DNA of 64,000 bases. Origin: Haematobacter massiliensis. Its GTDB lineage: Bacteria; Pseudomonadota; Alphaproteobacteria; Rhodobacterales; Rhodobacteraceae. This document shows positions 41,891 through 50,812 of this stretch, piece by piece. The DNA lies in NCBI RefSeq assembly GCF_000740795.1, contig NZ_JGYG01000002.1, positions 310,001 to 374,000 on the forward strand. Reading direction: 5' to 3'. Each line of letters opens with the position of its first letter. Position 1 is the first letter of the stretch. The notes beneath the pieces were generated by a model. It worked only from the letters and a program-made list of their open reading frames with translations, was not told where the DNA came from and made no database searches. A program made the position numbers and the translations under genes.

Positions 41891-43236
41891 GCCTGCCCCC
41901 CCAGTTTCGCGCCATAGACCTGCCGGCCGGAGACGAAGGTGGCAGCGACCTTGCCCTGCATCCGCTCTCCGTCGAACGGCGTGTTCTTGGATTTCGACAG
42001 CAGGGTGAAGCGATCCAGCACGAAAGGCGCATCCGGGTCGAAGAGAACGAGGTCGGCGGGCGCACCCTCCGCGAGCCGCCCCCCTTCAAGCCCGAGCCTG
42101 CGCGCGGGATTCAGCGCCATGGCACGGAACAGCACCGGCAGGCTCACCAGCCCGGCATGATGAAGGCGCATGGCGGCGGGCAGCAGCGTCTGAAGCCCGA
42201 CAGCGCCGGGGGCGGCCTCCTCGAAGGGGAGACGCTTGGACTCCTCGTCCTGCGGCGTGTGGAAGGAGGAGATCGTATCGATCAGCCCCGAGGCCACGGC
42301 CTCCACCACCGCGCGGCGATCCTCCTCCGAGCGAAGCGGCGGCGTCACCTTGAAGAAGGTGCGGTAGTCGCCGACATCGAGGTCGTTCAGCGTAAGGTGA
42401 TGGATCGACACACCGGCGGTAACGTCCAGCCGCGCCTTCGCCCGTTCGAGCACCGGCAGCGCGCGGGCGGTGGTGATCTGATCGGCGTGGTAGCGCACGC
42501 CGGTCATCTCGACGAGCGTCATGTCCCGCTCCAGCCCCATGCGTTCGGCGATGGGCGAGACACTGGGCAGGCCGCGAAGCGAGGCGAACTTGCCTGAAGT
42601 CGCCGCGGCGCCCTCGGAAAGGCCCGGTTCCTGCGGATGGCCGATCACCAGCGCGCCCAGCGACTTCGCATAGATCAGGCAGCGGGACAGCACCTTGGTG
42701 TTGGTCACTACGTGATCGCAATCGGAGAAGGCGACGGCGCCCGCGTCGATCAGGAAGCCGATCTCCACCATCTCCCGGCCCGCCCGCGCGCGGGTCAGCG
42801 CGGCGATATGGCGGATATGGACGGGGGAGACCTCCGCCGCGCGGCGGGTGACGAACTCCAGCATCTCCGGGCTGTCGATCGCGGGGTTGGTGTCGGGGCG
42901 CACGACCATCGTCGTCACCCCACCGGCCGCCGCCGCCAAGCCGGCGGAGCGGAAGCTCTCCTTATGGCGCTCGCCCGGCTCGCCGACCTTCACGCCCATA
43001 TCGACGATGCCGGGGGCGAGGTAGAGGCCCCGCGCGTCCACTGTCTCGCCGGTCCTGTCCTGTCCGTCCACGGCGGCGATGCGGCCCTCTGCGATGCGGA
43101 CGGTGCCGGGGCGCACCTCGCCCGCCTCGGGATCGACCAGCCGGACATTGGTAAGCAACAGGCCCGCACCGCTGTTGGCGGGCGGTGCGGCAAGAGCTTC
43201 GCCGCTCCCCGTCAGAGCTTCGTTCGCCTCGGTCAT
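41887..43236 (-). CDS. pyrC: Dihydroorotase-like protein, probably non-catalytic
   Basis: 449 residues from the ATG at 43236 (GGAGG five bases upstream). An amidohydrolase fold of the type I dihydroorotase/PyrX group. The metal motif DxHxHxREPG reads DMGVKVGEPG (H81 to G, H83 to K, R85 to G), and the catalytic-Asp motif TDHAPH reads SFHTPQ, so the zinc site and catalytic Asp are lost. Other features (GLIDTISSFHTP, LPFEEAAPGAVGLQTLLP) keep the fold. In Pseudomonas a similar inactive protein is needed as a scaffold for aspartate carbamoyltransferase, and pyrB is nearby here. An active dihydroorotase should exist elsewhere. Confidence 0.88.
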   Translation of the reverse strand: MTEANEALTGSGEALAAPPANSGAGLLLTNVRLVDPEAGEVRPGTVRIAEGRIAAVDGQDRTGETVDARGLYLAPGIVDMGVKVGEPGERHKESFRSAGLAAAAGGVTTMVVRPDTNPAIDSPEMLEFVTRRAAEVSPVHIRHIAALTRARAGREMVEIGFLIDAGAVAFSDCDHVVTNTKVLSRCLIYAKSLGALVIGHPQEPGLSEGAAATSGKFASLRGLPSVSPIAERMGLERDMTLVEMTGVRYHADQITTARALPVLERAKARLDVTAGVSIHHLTLNDLDVGDYRTFFKVTPPLRSEEDRRAVVEAVASGLIDTISSFHTPQDEESKRLPFEEAAPGAVGLQTLLPAAMRLHHAGLVSLPVLFRAMALNPARRLGLEGGRLAEGAPADLVLFDPDAPFVLDRFTLLSKSKNTPFDGERMQGKVAATFVSGRQVYGAKLGGQA

Positions 43237-43609
43237 GGCAGCCTCCGCCTCCGTTTTCGTCGCGGCGTCATGCCGCGTCATTTCCATTGCGGCGTCGAGC
43301 CGCTGTAACTTGCACAATCCCGCGGCGCTCGATCTGCGATTTCGCCGTGGCGGCGCTGCTGCATTCGCCCGGGTGTCGCGCGGCCGCGTAGGTTTCCATG
43401 TGGGTTTCCATACCGTCCCGCAAGGCGCGGGTCCATGGTCCGGCCGGGTGATGAGGCTCGGTCGCTGGGTAAACGCCTGCCCGCATCGCAGCCCCCGGCC
43501 TCTCCGCCAAAGACCCGCATCGCGACGCCGGCGGGGTGATTCCAGATGCCTTCCAGGGTCTCGTCGGTCGCATATCCCTGACCCGACCTTCGCGATTGAG
43601 TGCCGGTCC
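43237..43609. other. 373-base gap between the bPH-like gene and the dihydroorotase-like gene
   Basis: No gene or structure is recognised. Longer in-frame upstream extensions of the dihydroorotase-like frame run through it but show no conserved sequence. It probably holds that gene's promoter. Confidence 0.45.
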
Positions 43610-44173
43610 TCAAGGCCGTACGATCTCCCCACCTGCGCGGATCTTCCGCATCATGTCATAGACGCGGCGGGCCTCGGCGATCCGCTGAAAGCCGACGCGG
43701 CGGCGCCCGGGGCGATTGGGGTTGAACTGTTGCCCGAACCAGATCGTGCCGGGCACCTCTCCGTCGTAGTCGAGCAGCACCATCTCATCCAGCGGCCAGG
43801 ATTTCAGCCGTTTGCGCCCCATCGGATCGGTCGCGATGAAGGCCCGCCTGTCGGTGAGCGTATAGACGGTGTGCCGCAGGACGTAGGAGTCCCAGAGAAG
43901 CCGCAGGCCGCCATGCCACAGCCCGCCGATGAGGATCATCACGCCGAACAAGGGAAACAGCCGCGCGATGAGGTCGTCTCCCCCCGCCTCGACCGTCACG
44001 GCGATCCAGAAGAGGCCGAAGATCACCAGCGGCAGGGCCGAGGCAAGGCGGCCCAGCGAGGCACGTGACAGGTCCAGCCCCGGCTCGGGCTGCCCCTGCC
44101 AGAGAACCCGCTCTCCCGGTTCGAGGATGCCTTCCCAGCCGCCGGAGGCGGAAGCGCCCTGTGTCAGGCCCAC
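43610..44173 (-). CDS. bPH-like membrane protein (187 aa)
   Basis: Two transmembrane helices ([19 protein letters not shown] and [15 protein letters not shown]) are preceded by [17 protein letters not shown] and followed by [11 protein letters not shown] and a beta-rich segment ([20 protein letters not shown]). 'WxGxP ... YxLTdrR' is the hallmark of bacterial PH-domain (bPH2/YdbS-like) membrane proteins. The GTG start at 44173 overlaps the pyrB stop by 10 bases, so it is translated with pyrB. Function unknown. Confidence 0.78.
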   Translation of the reverse strand: MGLTQGASASGGWEGILEPGERVLWQGQPEPGLDLSRASLGRLASALPLVIFGLFWIAVTVEAGGDDLIARLFPLFGVMILIGGLWHGGLRLLWDSYVLRHTVYTLTDRRAFIATDPMGRKRLKSWPLDEMVLLDYDGEVPGTIWFGQQFNPNRPGRRRVGFQRIAEARRVYDMMRKIRAGGEIVRP

Positions 44174-45126
44174 TCACCCACCGCCTGCCGCCCGCGCTCC
44201 GCCCGCAGGTTGCGGGCCAGCAGGTCCATCGCCGCCATGCGGACGGCCACGCCCATCTCCACCTGCTCCTGAATGACCGAGCGGTTGATGTCGTCGGCGA
44301 TGGTGCCGTCGATCTCCACCCCCCGGTTCATCGGGCCAGGATGCATGACGATGGCATCCTCCTTTGCGTGGGAGAGCTTCTCCGCATCCAGACCGTAGCG
44401 GTGGAAGTACTCGCGCTCCGACGGGATGAACGCCCCGTCCATCCGCTCCTTCTGAAGGCGGAGCATCATGACCACATCGGCGTCGGCAAGCCCGGCCTTC
44501 ATGTCGTCATATACCTCCACCCCGAACTCCTGCACCCCCGTGGGCATGAGCGTCGGCGGGCCGATGAGGCGGACACGATTCTCCATCTTGCCGAGCAGGA
44601 TGATATTGGACCGCGCGACCCGGCTGTGGGCGATGTCGCCGCAGATCGCGATGGTCAGCCGGTGGAGCCGCCCCTTCGCCCGCCGGATGGTCAGGGCGTC
44701 CAGCAGGGCCTGCGTCGGATGTTCGTGCCGCCCGTCGCCTGCGTTTAGCACGGCGCAGTTCACCTTCTGCGCGAGCTGGTCCACGGCGCCGGAATTCTGA
44801 TGGCGCACCACGAGAAGATCCGGGTGCATGGCGTTGAGGGTGAGCGCCGTGTCGATCAGCGTCTCCCCCTTCTTCACGGAGGACTGCGACACGGCCATGT
44901 TCATCACATCGGCGCCGAGCCGCTTGCCCGCGAGCTCGAAGCTCGCCTGCGTGCGAGTCGAATTCTCGAAGAACATGTTGATCTGGGTCATGCCCGCCAG
45001 CACGTCCGACTGCTTCACCGTGCGCCGGTTCAGCTCCACATATTTGTCGGACAGATCGAGGACGGTGCGGATTTCCTCGGGGTGCAGGGGTTCGATACCC
45101 AAGAGATGCTTCGCCCGGAACGTCAT
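44164..45126 (-). CDS. pyrB: Aspartate carbamoyltransferase catalytic subunit
   Basis: 320 residues. Carbamoyl-phosphate site [20 protein letters not shown], aspartate loop [21 protein letters not shown], and C-terminal [11 protein letters not shown]: all intact. Commits carbamoyl phosphate to pyrimidine synthesis. The start at 45126 matches the family ([14 protein letters not shown]). No regulatory subunit gene is nearby. Together with the dihydroorotase-like protein it probably forms the PyrB-PyrX type complex. Confidence 0.97.
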   Translation of the reverse strand: MTFRAKHLLGIEPLHPEEIRTVLDLSDKYVELNRRTVKQSDVLAGMTQINMFFENSTRTQASFELAGKRLGADVMNMAVSQSSVKKGETLIDTALTLNAMHPDLLVVRHQNSGAVDQLAQKVNCAVLNAGDGRHEHPTQALLDALTIRRAKGRLHRLTIAICGDIAHSRVARSNIILLGKMENRVRLIGPPTLMPTGVQEFGVEVYDDMKAGLADADVVMMLRLQKERMDGAFIPSEREYFHRYGLDAEKLSHAKEDAIVMHPGPMNRGVEIDGTIADDINRSVIQEQVEMGVAVRMAAMDLLARNLRAERGRQAVGEWA

Positions 45127-45241
45127 GCGTGCCCCCTTCGCTGCCTGCCCGCTTATAGGGCAGGGCGGACGGGCGGGCAAGGCGGCGCCGGGGCCTCACA
45201 AGGGAGTTTACCCAACACGCGGCGCGGCGTAGGGAAGGGAC

Positions 45242-46075
45242 ATGCTGGAATCGCTCGATCACGAGACGGCCCTCGCGCTGCTGGAATGGCAGATCGAGCT
45301 CGGTGCGACCGAGGCGATCGGCGAGGGTCCGGTCGATCGCTTCGCCGAAAGCGCCGCAGCCCGTGCCGCGCGTCCCGCGACCCTTTCTCCGGCGGTCCCC
45401 GAGGCCCCGCCCGCCCGTGCCCCCCGCCAGAGCCGCCCCGCGACCCCTCAGCGTGATGGGGAGAGCGCTGGTGATGCGGTGGCCGAGGCTCGCGCCCTTG
45501 CCGCCGCCGCGCCCGACCTCGCCGCGCTGCGGGAGGCAATGGCGGGCTATGGCCATTGCGAACTGAAGAAAGGCGCACGGAACCTCGTCTTTGCTGATGG
45601 CCAACCCGGTGCCCGGGTGATGATCGTTGGCGAGGCGCCGGGGCGGGAGGAGGATCAGCGCGGCCTGCCCTTCGTCGGGCGTGCAGGGCGGCTGCTCGAC
45701 CTCATGTTCGGTGCCATCGGCATGAGCCGGGCCGCGCCCGATCCGGCGAAGGCGCTCTATATCACCAATATCCTGCCCTGGCGGCCCCCGCAGAACCGCG
45801 ATCCGTCGCCGGAGGAGATCGCGATGATGCTGCCCTTCGTGGAGCGGCATGTGGCGCTGGCCGACCCGGATTTCCTTGTCCTCATGGGCAATATCTCCTG
45901 TCAGGCGCTGCTGGGGCGCAAGGGGATCACCCGGCTCCGCGGTAATTGGCAGACGGTGTTCGGGCGTCCGGCCCTGCCGATGTTTCACCCTGCCTTCCTG
46001 CTCCGCAATCCGGTGTGCAAGCGGGAAAGCTGGTCCGACCTGCTGCTTCTGCAATCCCGGCTGGAGGGAAGATGA
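45242..46075 (+). CDS. Family 4-like uracil-DNA glycosylase lacking Fe-S cysteines
   Basis: 277 residues. The first ~85 are a low-complexity Ala/Pro/Arg extension (APRQSRPATPQ). Then the family 4 core: MIVGEAPGREEDQRGLPFVG, YITNILPWRPPQNRDP and the final MFHPAFLLRNP. Typical family 4 enzymes hold a 4Fe-4S cluster by four Cys; here only one remains near its site (GHCELKKGARN) and CRPPGNR-type Cys is Trp (PWRPPQNR). It removes uracil from DNA by family; cluster loss is seen in the sequence. moaB overlaps its stop (ATGA). Confidence 0.88.
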   Translation: MLESLDHETALALLEWQIELGATEAIGEGPVDRFAESAAARAARPATLSPAVPEAPPARAPRQSRPATPQRDGESAGDAVAEARALAAAAPDLAALREAMAGYGHCELKKGARNLVFADGQPGARVMIVGEAPGREEDQRGLPFVGRAGRLLDLMFGAIGMSRAAPDPAKALYITNILPWRPPQNRDPSPEEIAMMLPFVERHVALADPDFLVLMGNISCQALLGRKGITRLRGNWQTVFGRPALPMFHPAFLLRNPVCKRESWSDLLLLQSRLEGR

Positions 46076-46596
46076 CCGATTTCATACCCGTGCGTTTCGC
46101 TATCCTGACGGTTTCCGACACACGCACGGCGGCGGAAGACCGTTCCGGCGATACGCTGGGCGCGCGGATCACGGAGGCCGGGCATGTGCTTGCCGCGCGC
46201 GGCCTGCTGCCTGACGACCGCGCCGCCATCGCGGGCCGGCTGCGGGAATGGATCGCGGAGGAGGGGATCGACGTGATCCTGACCACCGGAGGCACGGGGC
46301 TCACGGGCCGCGATGTCACGGTGGAAGCGCATCGGGACGTCTACGAGAAGGAGATCGAGGCGTTCGGCACAATCTTCACCATCGTCTCCATGCAGAAGAT
46401 CGGCACCTCCGCGGTGCAATCACGCGCCTGCGGGGGTGTGGCGGGCGGAACCTATCTCTTTGCTCTTCCCGGCAGTCCGGGCGCCTGCAGGGACGCCTGG
46501 GACGAGATACTCGTCCACCAGTTCGACTATCGCCACAAGCCCTGCAACTTCGTGGAAATCCTGCCTCGTCTCGACGAACACCTGAAGCGCAAGTGA
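46072..46596 (+). CDS. moaB: Molybdenum cofactor biosynthesis protein B
   Basis: 174 residues of the MoaB/MogA fold that binds molybdopterin: FAILTVSDTRTAAEDRSGD, DVILTTGGTGLTGRDVT, and ALPGSPGACRDAW. It probably adenylates molybdopterin. Coupled to the glycosylase gene by ATGA, and its TGA directly abuts the sdaA stop on the other strand. The other moa genes of the window (moaD, moaE) are 14 kb away. Confidence 0.95.
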   Translation: MTDFIPVRFAILTVSDTRTAAEDRSGDTLGARITEAGHVLAARGLLPDDRAAIAGRLREWIAEEGIDVILTTGGTGLTGRDVTVEAHRDVYEKEIEAFGTIFTIVSMQKIGTSAVQSRACGGVAGGTYLFALPGSPGACRDAWDEILVHQFDYRHKPCNFVEILPRLDEHLKRK

Positions 46597-47970
46597 TCAG
46601 CAGTTGGGCACGTTGACGGCGAGGCCCCCCAGCGAGGTTTCCTTGTACTTGTGGCTCATGTCCGCACCGGTCTGACGCATCGTCTCGATACAGGCGTCGA
46701 GCGGAACGAAATGCGTCCCGTCTCCCCGGAGCGCCAGCGACGCGGCAGAGACGGCCTTGATCGCCCCAAGCCCGTTCCGCTCGATACAGGGCACCTGAAC
46801 CAGACCCTTCACCGGGTCGCAGGTCATGCCGAGATGGTGCTCGAGCGCGATCTCTGCCGCGTTCTCCACCTGCTCCGGTGTGCCGCCCATCACCTGCGCC
46901 AGCCCCGCCGCCGCCATTGCCGCCGCCGATCCGACCTCTGCCTGACAGCCGCATTCCGCCCCGGAGATGGAGGCATTGTGCTTCACGATCCCGCCGATGG
47001 CGGAGGCGGTCAGCAGGAAATCCCCGATCCGCGACGCGCTGGCCCCCGGCACATGGTCGAGCCAGTAGCGCAGCACCGCAGGCACCACGCCCGCCGCACC
47101 GTTGGTGGGTGCGGTCACCACTTGTCCGCCCGCTGCATTCTCCTCGTTCACCGCCATGGCGTAGCAGCCGATCCAGTCATTGACGGTATGCGGCGGCGCG
47201 ATGTTCAACCCCCGCTCCCGGAGCAGCGCCGCGTGGATGGCGGGGGCCCGGCGCCGCACGTTCAGGCCGCCCGGCAGAATTCCCTCGCTCGCCAGCCCCC
47301 GGTCTATGCAGCCCGACATGACCGTCCACAGACGGTTCAGGCCGTCCTCCACTTCCCGCCTGGAATAGACCGCGCGTTCATTGGCCCGTTTCATCTCCGC
47401 TATGGAAAGGCCGGCCGCGGCAGACATGCGCAGCATCTCCGCCGCGCTGGCGAAGGGATAGGGCACACTGATCCGAGCCGCGCCGCCCGGACCCGCCGCC
47501 TGTTCCTCCGGCGTCACCACGAAGCCGCCGCCGATGGAGTAGTAGGTTTCGCTGACAAGGGTATCGCCCTGTGCATCACGGGCGGAGAGGGTCATCCCGT
47601 TCGGATGGCCGGGAAGCGGCGGGCCGTAGTCGAACACCAGATCGAGATCGGGCCGGAAGCCGAGCGGCGGCAGGCCCGGCGGTGAAACCTCGCCCGTCTC
47701 GCGAATGCGGGCGAGCGCCGCTTCGGCGTGATCCGCGTCATAGGTCGCGGGCAGGAAGCCATCCAGGCCGAGGATCACCGCGCGGTCCGTCGCATGGCCG
47801 ACCCCGGTGAAGGCCAGCGACCCGTGCAGGCTGCACCTGAGCGCCACGGGCCGGAAGGGAGAGCCGCGGAGCAGGTCGAGAAACCGCCCCGCCGCCACCA
47901 TCGGTCCCATCGTATGGGAAGACGACGGGCCGATGCCGATCTTGAAGACGTCGAAAACGGACAGAAACAT
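46597..47970 (-). CDS. sdaA: L-serine ammonia-lyase (Fe-S type)
   Basis: Converts L-serine to pyruvate and ammonia. 457 residues, single-chain type: [20 protein letters not shown] at the N-terminus (beta domain), then the alpha domain with [26 protein letters not shown] and VQVPCIERN, whose three Cys ligate the 4Fe-4S cluster. The ATG at 47970 follows GAGG; longer frames through the tandem repeats upstream are not coding. The start lies 85 bases from the giant CCGCTCT array, which therefore sits in its promoter region. Confidence 0.96.
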   Translation of the reverse strand: MFLSVFDVFKIGIGPSSSHTMGPMVAAGRFLDLLRGSPFRPVALRCSLHGSLAFTGVGHATDRAVILGLDGFLPATYDADHAEAALARIRETGEVSPPGLPPLGFRPDLDLVFDYGPPLPGHPNGMTLSARDAQGDTLVSETYYSIGGGFVVTPEEQAAGPGGAARISVPYPFASAAEMLRMSAAAGLSIAEMKRANERAVYSRREVEDGLNRLWTVMSGCIDRGLASEGILPGGLNVRRRAPAIHAALLRERGLNIAPPHTVNDWIGCYAMAVNEENAAGGQVVTAPTNGAAGVVPAVLRYWLDHVPGASASRIGDFLLTASAIGGIVKHNASISGAECGCQAEVGSAAAMAAAGLAQVMGGTPEQVENAAEIALEHHLGMTCDPVKGLVQVPCIERNGLGAIKAVSAASLALRGDGTHFVPLDACIETMRQTGADMSHKYKETSLGGLAVNVPNC

Positions 47971-48053
47971 GATGCCTCGCGATTTACCTTCTACATAGTA
48001 CCCGCCGCCGCCCGCGTCTCCCCCCTTGCCAATGCTTGGGTTGTAGTCAGTCT

Positions 48054-48485
<432 letters not shown>

Positions 48486-48929
48486 ATTTCGTTTGTTGGG
48501 CTGTCGTGTTGAGGTTCCGCCATCCGACTCGCGCCGGGAAGCGGTTCTGTACACTGCCTTGGTTGTCGGCGAGCCTCGTCGCCGGGCTGGCCTTGGAAAT
48601 AACGGAATTCCATATCGCGGGCCGGTGGGCGCCGGACAGACGGCGGAAGTGATCCTGTCGGTTTGACCAGCAGAGTGCCGCTTTGCCGTCATCGCAACGC
48701 TCCGAGCGAAGAGCGCGTGACGCTGATCTGACCGTGGTAGCCGCACTCTCCCGGGTCAACGGCGACATTGCCCCTGCTCCCTGCCGCAGCCTTCGAGGGG
48801 CGAGCAGGGTCGAGGCGTCGAGTCTTCCCCTCCGGCCTGACGTGGATATCCGTAGCGGCACGACACGCACCGATAAGACAGAGGCACGGATCATGCCGAT
48901 AAGGGGCTTGCAGAACATGCCAGTTCTGC

Positions 48930-49345
48930 TTCGTCCCTTCGTCCCTTCGTCCCTTCGTCCCTTCGTCCCTTCGTCCCTTCGTCCCTTCGTCCCTTCGTCC
49001 CTTCGTCCCTTCGTCCCTTCGTCCCTTCGTCCCTTCGTCCCTTCGTCCCTTCGTCCCTTCGTCCCTTCGTCCCTTCGTCCCTTCGTCCCTTCGTCCCTTC
49101 GTCCCTTCGTCCCTTCGTCCCTTCGTCCCTTCGTCCCTTCGTCCCTTCGTCCCTTCGTCCCTTCGTCCCTTCGTCCCTTCGTCCCTTCGTCCCTTCGTCC
49201 CTTCGTCCCTTCGTCCCTTCGTCCCTTCGTCCCTTCGTCCCTTCGTCCCTTCGTCCCTTCGTCCCTTCGTCCCTTCGTCCCTTCGTCCCTTCGTCCCTTC
49301 GTCCCTTCGTCCCTTCGTACCTTCGTACCTTCGTACCTTCGTAAC
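48930..49345 (+). repeat. Tandem array: 48 perfect TTCGTCCC units plus 3-4 variant units
   Basis: 48 identical octamers ttcgtccc fill 48930-49313, followed by three ttcgtacc units and one ttcgtaac. Variants sit only at the lysA-proximal end, as expected when the interior expands by slippage and the edge decays. The array ends 165 bases before the lysA ATG. Confidence 0.97.
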
Positions 49346-49510
49346 GCCCCGGAGCTTCTCCTTGACCAGCCAGTTGACCGGTCAGCCGGCCGGAGCATTC
49401 CCTGTCCAATCGGGGATCCCGGACTGACGTGCCGAACGCGGCCTTCCCTCGCTCCCGGCGATCCGCTAGAGGCTTTGGCTGAAACCCTCGGCCCGAAAGG
49501 GAATATCTCC

Positions 49511-50776
49511 ATGGACCATTTCCTTTATCGCGACGGTATCCTCCACGCCGAGGATGTCGCGATTCCCGACATCGCCCACACCGTCGGCACGCCGTTCTAT
49601 GTCTATTCGGCGGCAACTCTGACCCGGCATTACCGGCTGTTCACCGAGGCGTTGGCAGGGGTGCCGCATCTGGTCTGCTTCTCGGTGAAGTCCAACTCCA
49701 ACCTCGCAGTGCTGAAGCTGCTGGGCGATCTCGGGGCCGGGATGGATGTGGTCTCGGGCGGCGAATATCGGCGGGCGCGGGCAGCGGGTGTGCCGGGTGA
49801 GCGCATCGTCTTCTCCGGCGTCGGCAAGACGGGGGAGGAGATGGCCCTCGCGCTGGAGGGCGGGATTCGCCAGTTCAATGTGGAGAGCGAGGCGGAGTTG
49901 CGCGCGCTCTCCCGTATCGCGGAAGGTCTTGGGCTACAGGCCCCGGTCACCGTCCGCGTCAATCCCGATGTGGACGCCCATACGCATGAGAAGATCTCCA
50001 CCGGCCGGAAGGAGGACAAATTCGGCATCCCGATCTCCCGCGCGTCGGAGGTCTACGCGCTGGCGGCCTCCCTGCCGGGGATAGAGGTGGTCGGGATCGA
50101 CGTGCATATCGGCTCGCAGCTCACCGATCTTGCCCCCTTCGAGGCCGCTTTCGCCAAGGTGGCGGAACTCACGCGGCAGCTTCGGGCGGAGGGGCACGAT
50201 ATTCGCAGGCTCGATCTGGGGGGCGGTCTGGGCATCCCTTATACCCGCTCCAATGAGGCGCCGCCCCTGCCGCTCGACTACGGCGCGCTGGTGAAGCGGA
50301 CGCTCGGCGATCTGGAGTGCGAGATCGAGATCGAACCCGGGCGGCTCATCTCCGGCAATGCGGGGTTGCTTGTGTCGGAGGTCATCTACGTCAAGGAAGG
50401 CGAGGAACGGGAGTTCCTGATCGTGGATGCGGCGATGAACGACCTGATCCGCCCGGCGATGTATGGTGCCCATCACGATATCGTCCCGGTGACGGAGCCT
50501 GCGGCGGGCGCGGCCTCATCGCCTTATGACGTGGTCGGGCCGATCTGCGAGACTTCCGACACCTTCGCCCGTCAGTGGCCGCTCCCGTCGCTCGCGCCCG
50601 GCGATCTGATCGCCTTCCGGTCTGCGGGGGCTTATGGCGCGGTGATGGCCTCGGAATACAACAGCCGTCCGCTCGTCCCTGAGGTGCTGGTCCAGGGCGA
50701 TCACTTCGCCGTCATTCGCAAAAGACCTGACTTTGACGAAATCCTCGCGCGAGATACCATACCCGAGTGGCTCTGA
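49511..50776 (+). CDS. lysA: Diaminopimelate decarboxylase
   Basis: Last step of lysine synthesis, PLP-dependent. 421 residues: CFSVKSNSN with the PLP lysine (K60), VHIGSQLTD, LDLGGGLGIPY, the substrate loop EPGRLISGNAG, and ICETSDTFA. Complete. The ATG at 49511 matches the family (MDHFLYRDGILHAEDV); a frame extending left into the octamer array is not real. The next gene follows after 36 bases. Confidence 0.97.
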   Translation: MDHFLYRDGILHAEDVAIPDIAHTVGTPFYVYSAATLTRHYRLFTEALAGVPHLVCFSVKSNSNLAVLKLLGDLGAGMDVVSGGEYRRARAAGVPGERIVFSGVGKTGEEMALALEGGIRQFNVESEAELRALSRIAEGLGLQAPVTVRVNPDVDAHTHEKISTGRKEDKFGIPISRASEVYALAASLPGIEVVGIDVHIGSQLTDLAPFEAAFAKVAELTRQLRAEGHDIRRLDLGGGLGIPYTRSNEAPPLPLDYGALVKRTLGDLECEIEIEPGRLISGNAGLLVSEVIYVKEGEEREFLIVDAAMNDLIRPAMYGAHHDIVPVTEPAAGAASSPYDVVGPICETSDTFARQWPLPSLAPGDLIAFRSAGAYGAVMASEYNSRPLVPEVLVQGDHFAVIRKRPDFDEILARDTIPEWL

Positions 50777-50812
50777 CACGCATGTCGCGTGCCGTAGTCC
50801 CCAGGATGAGGT

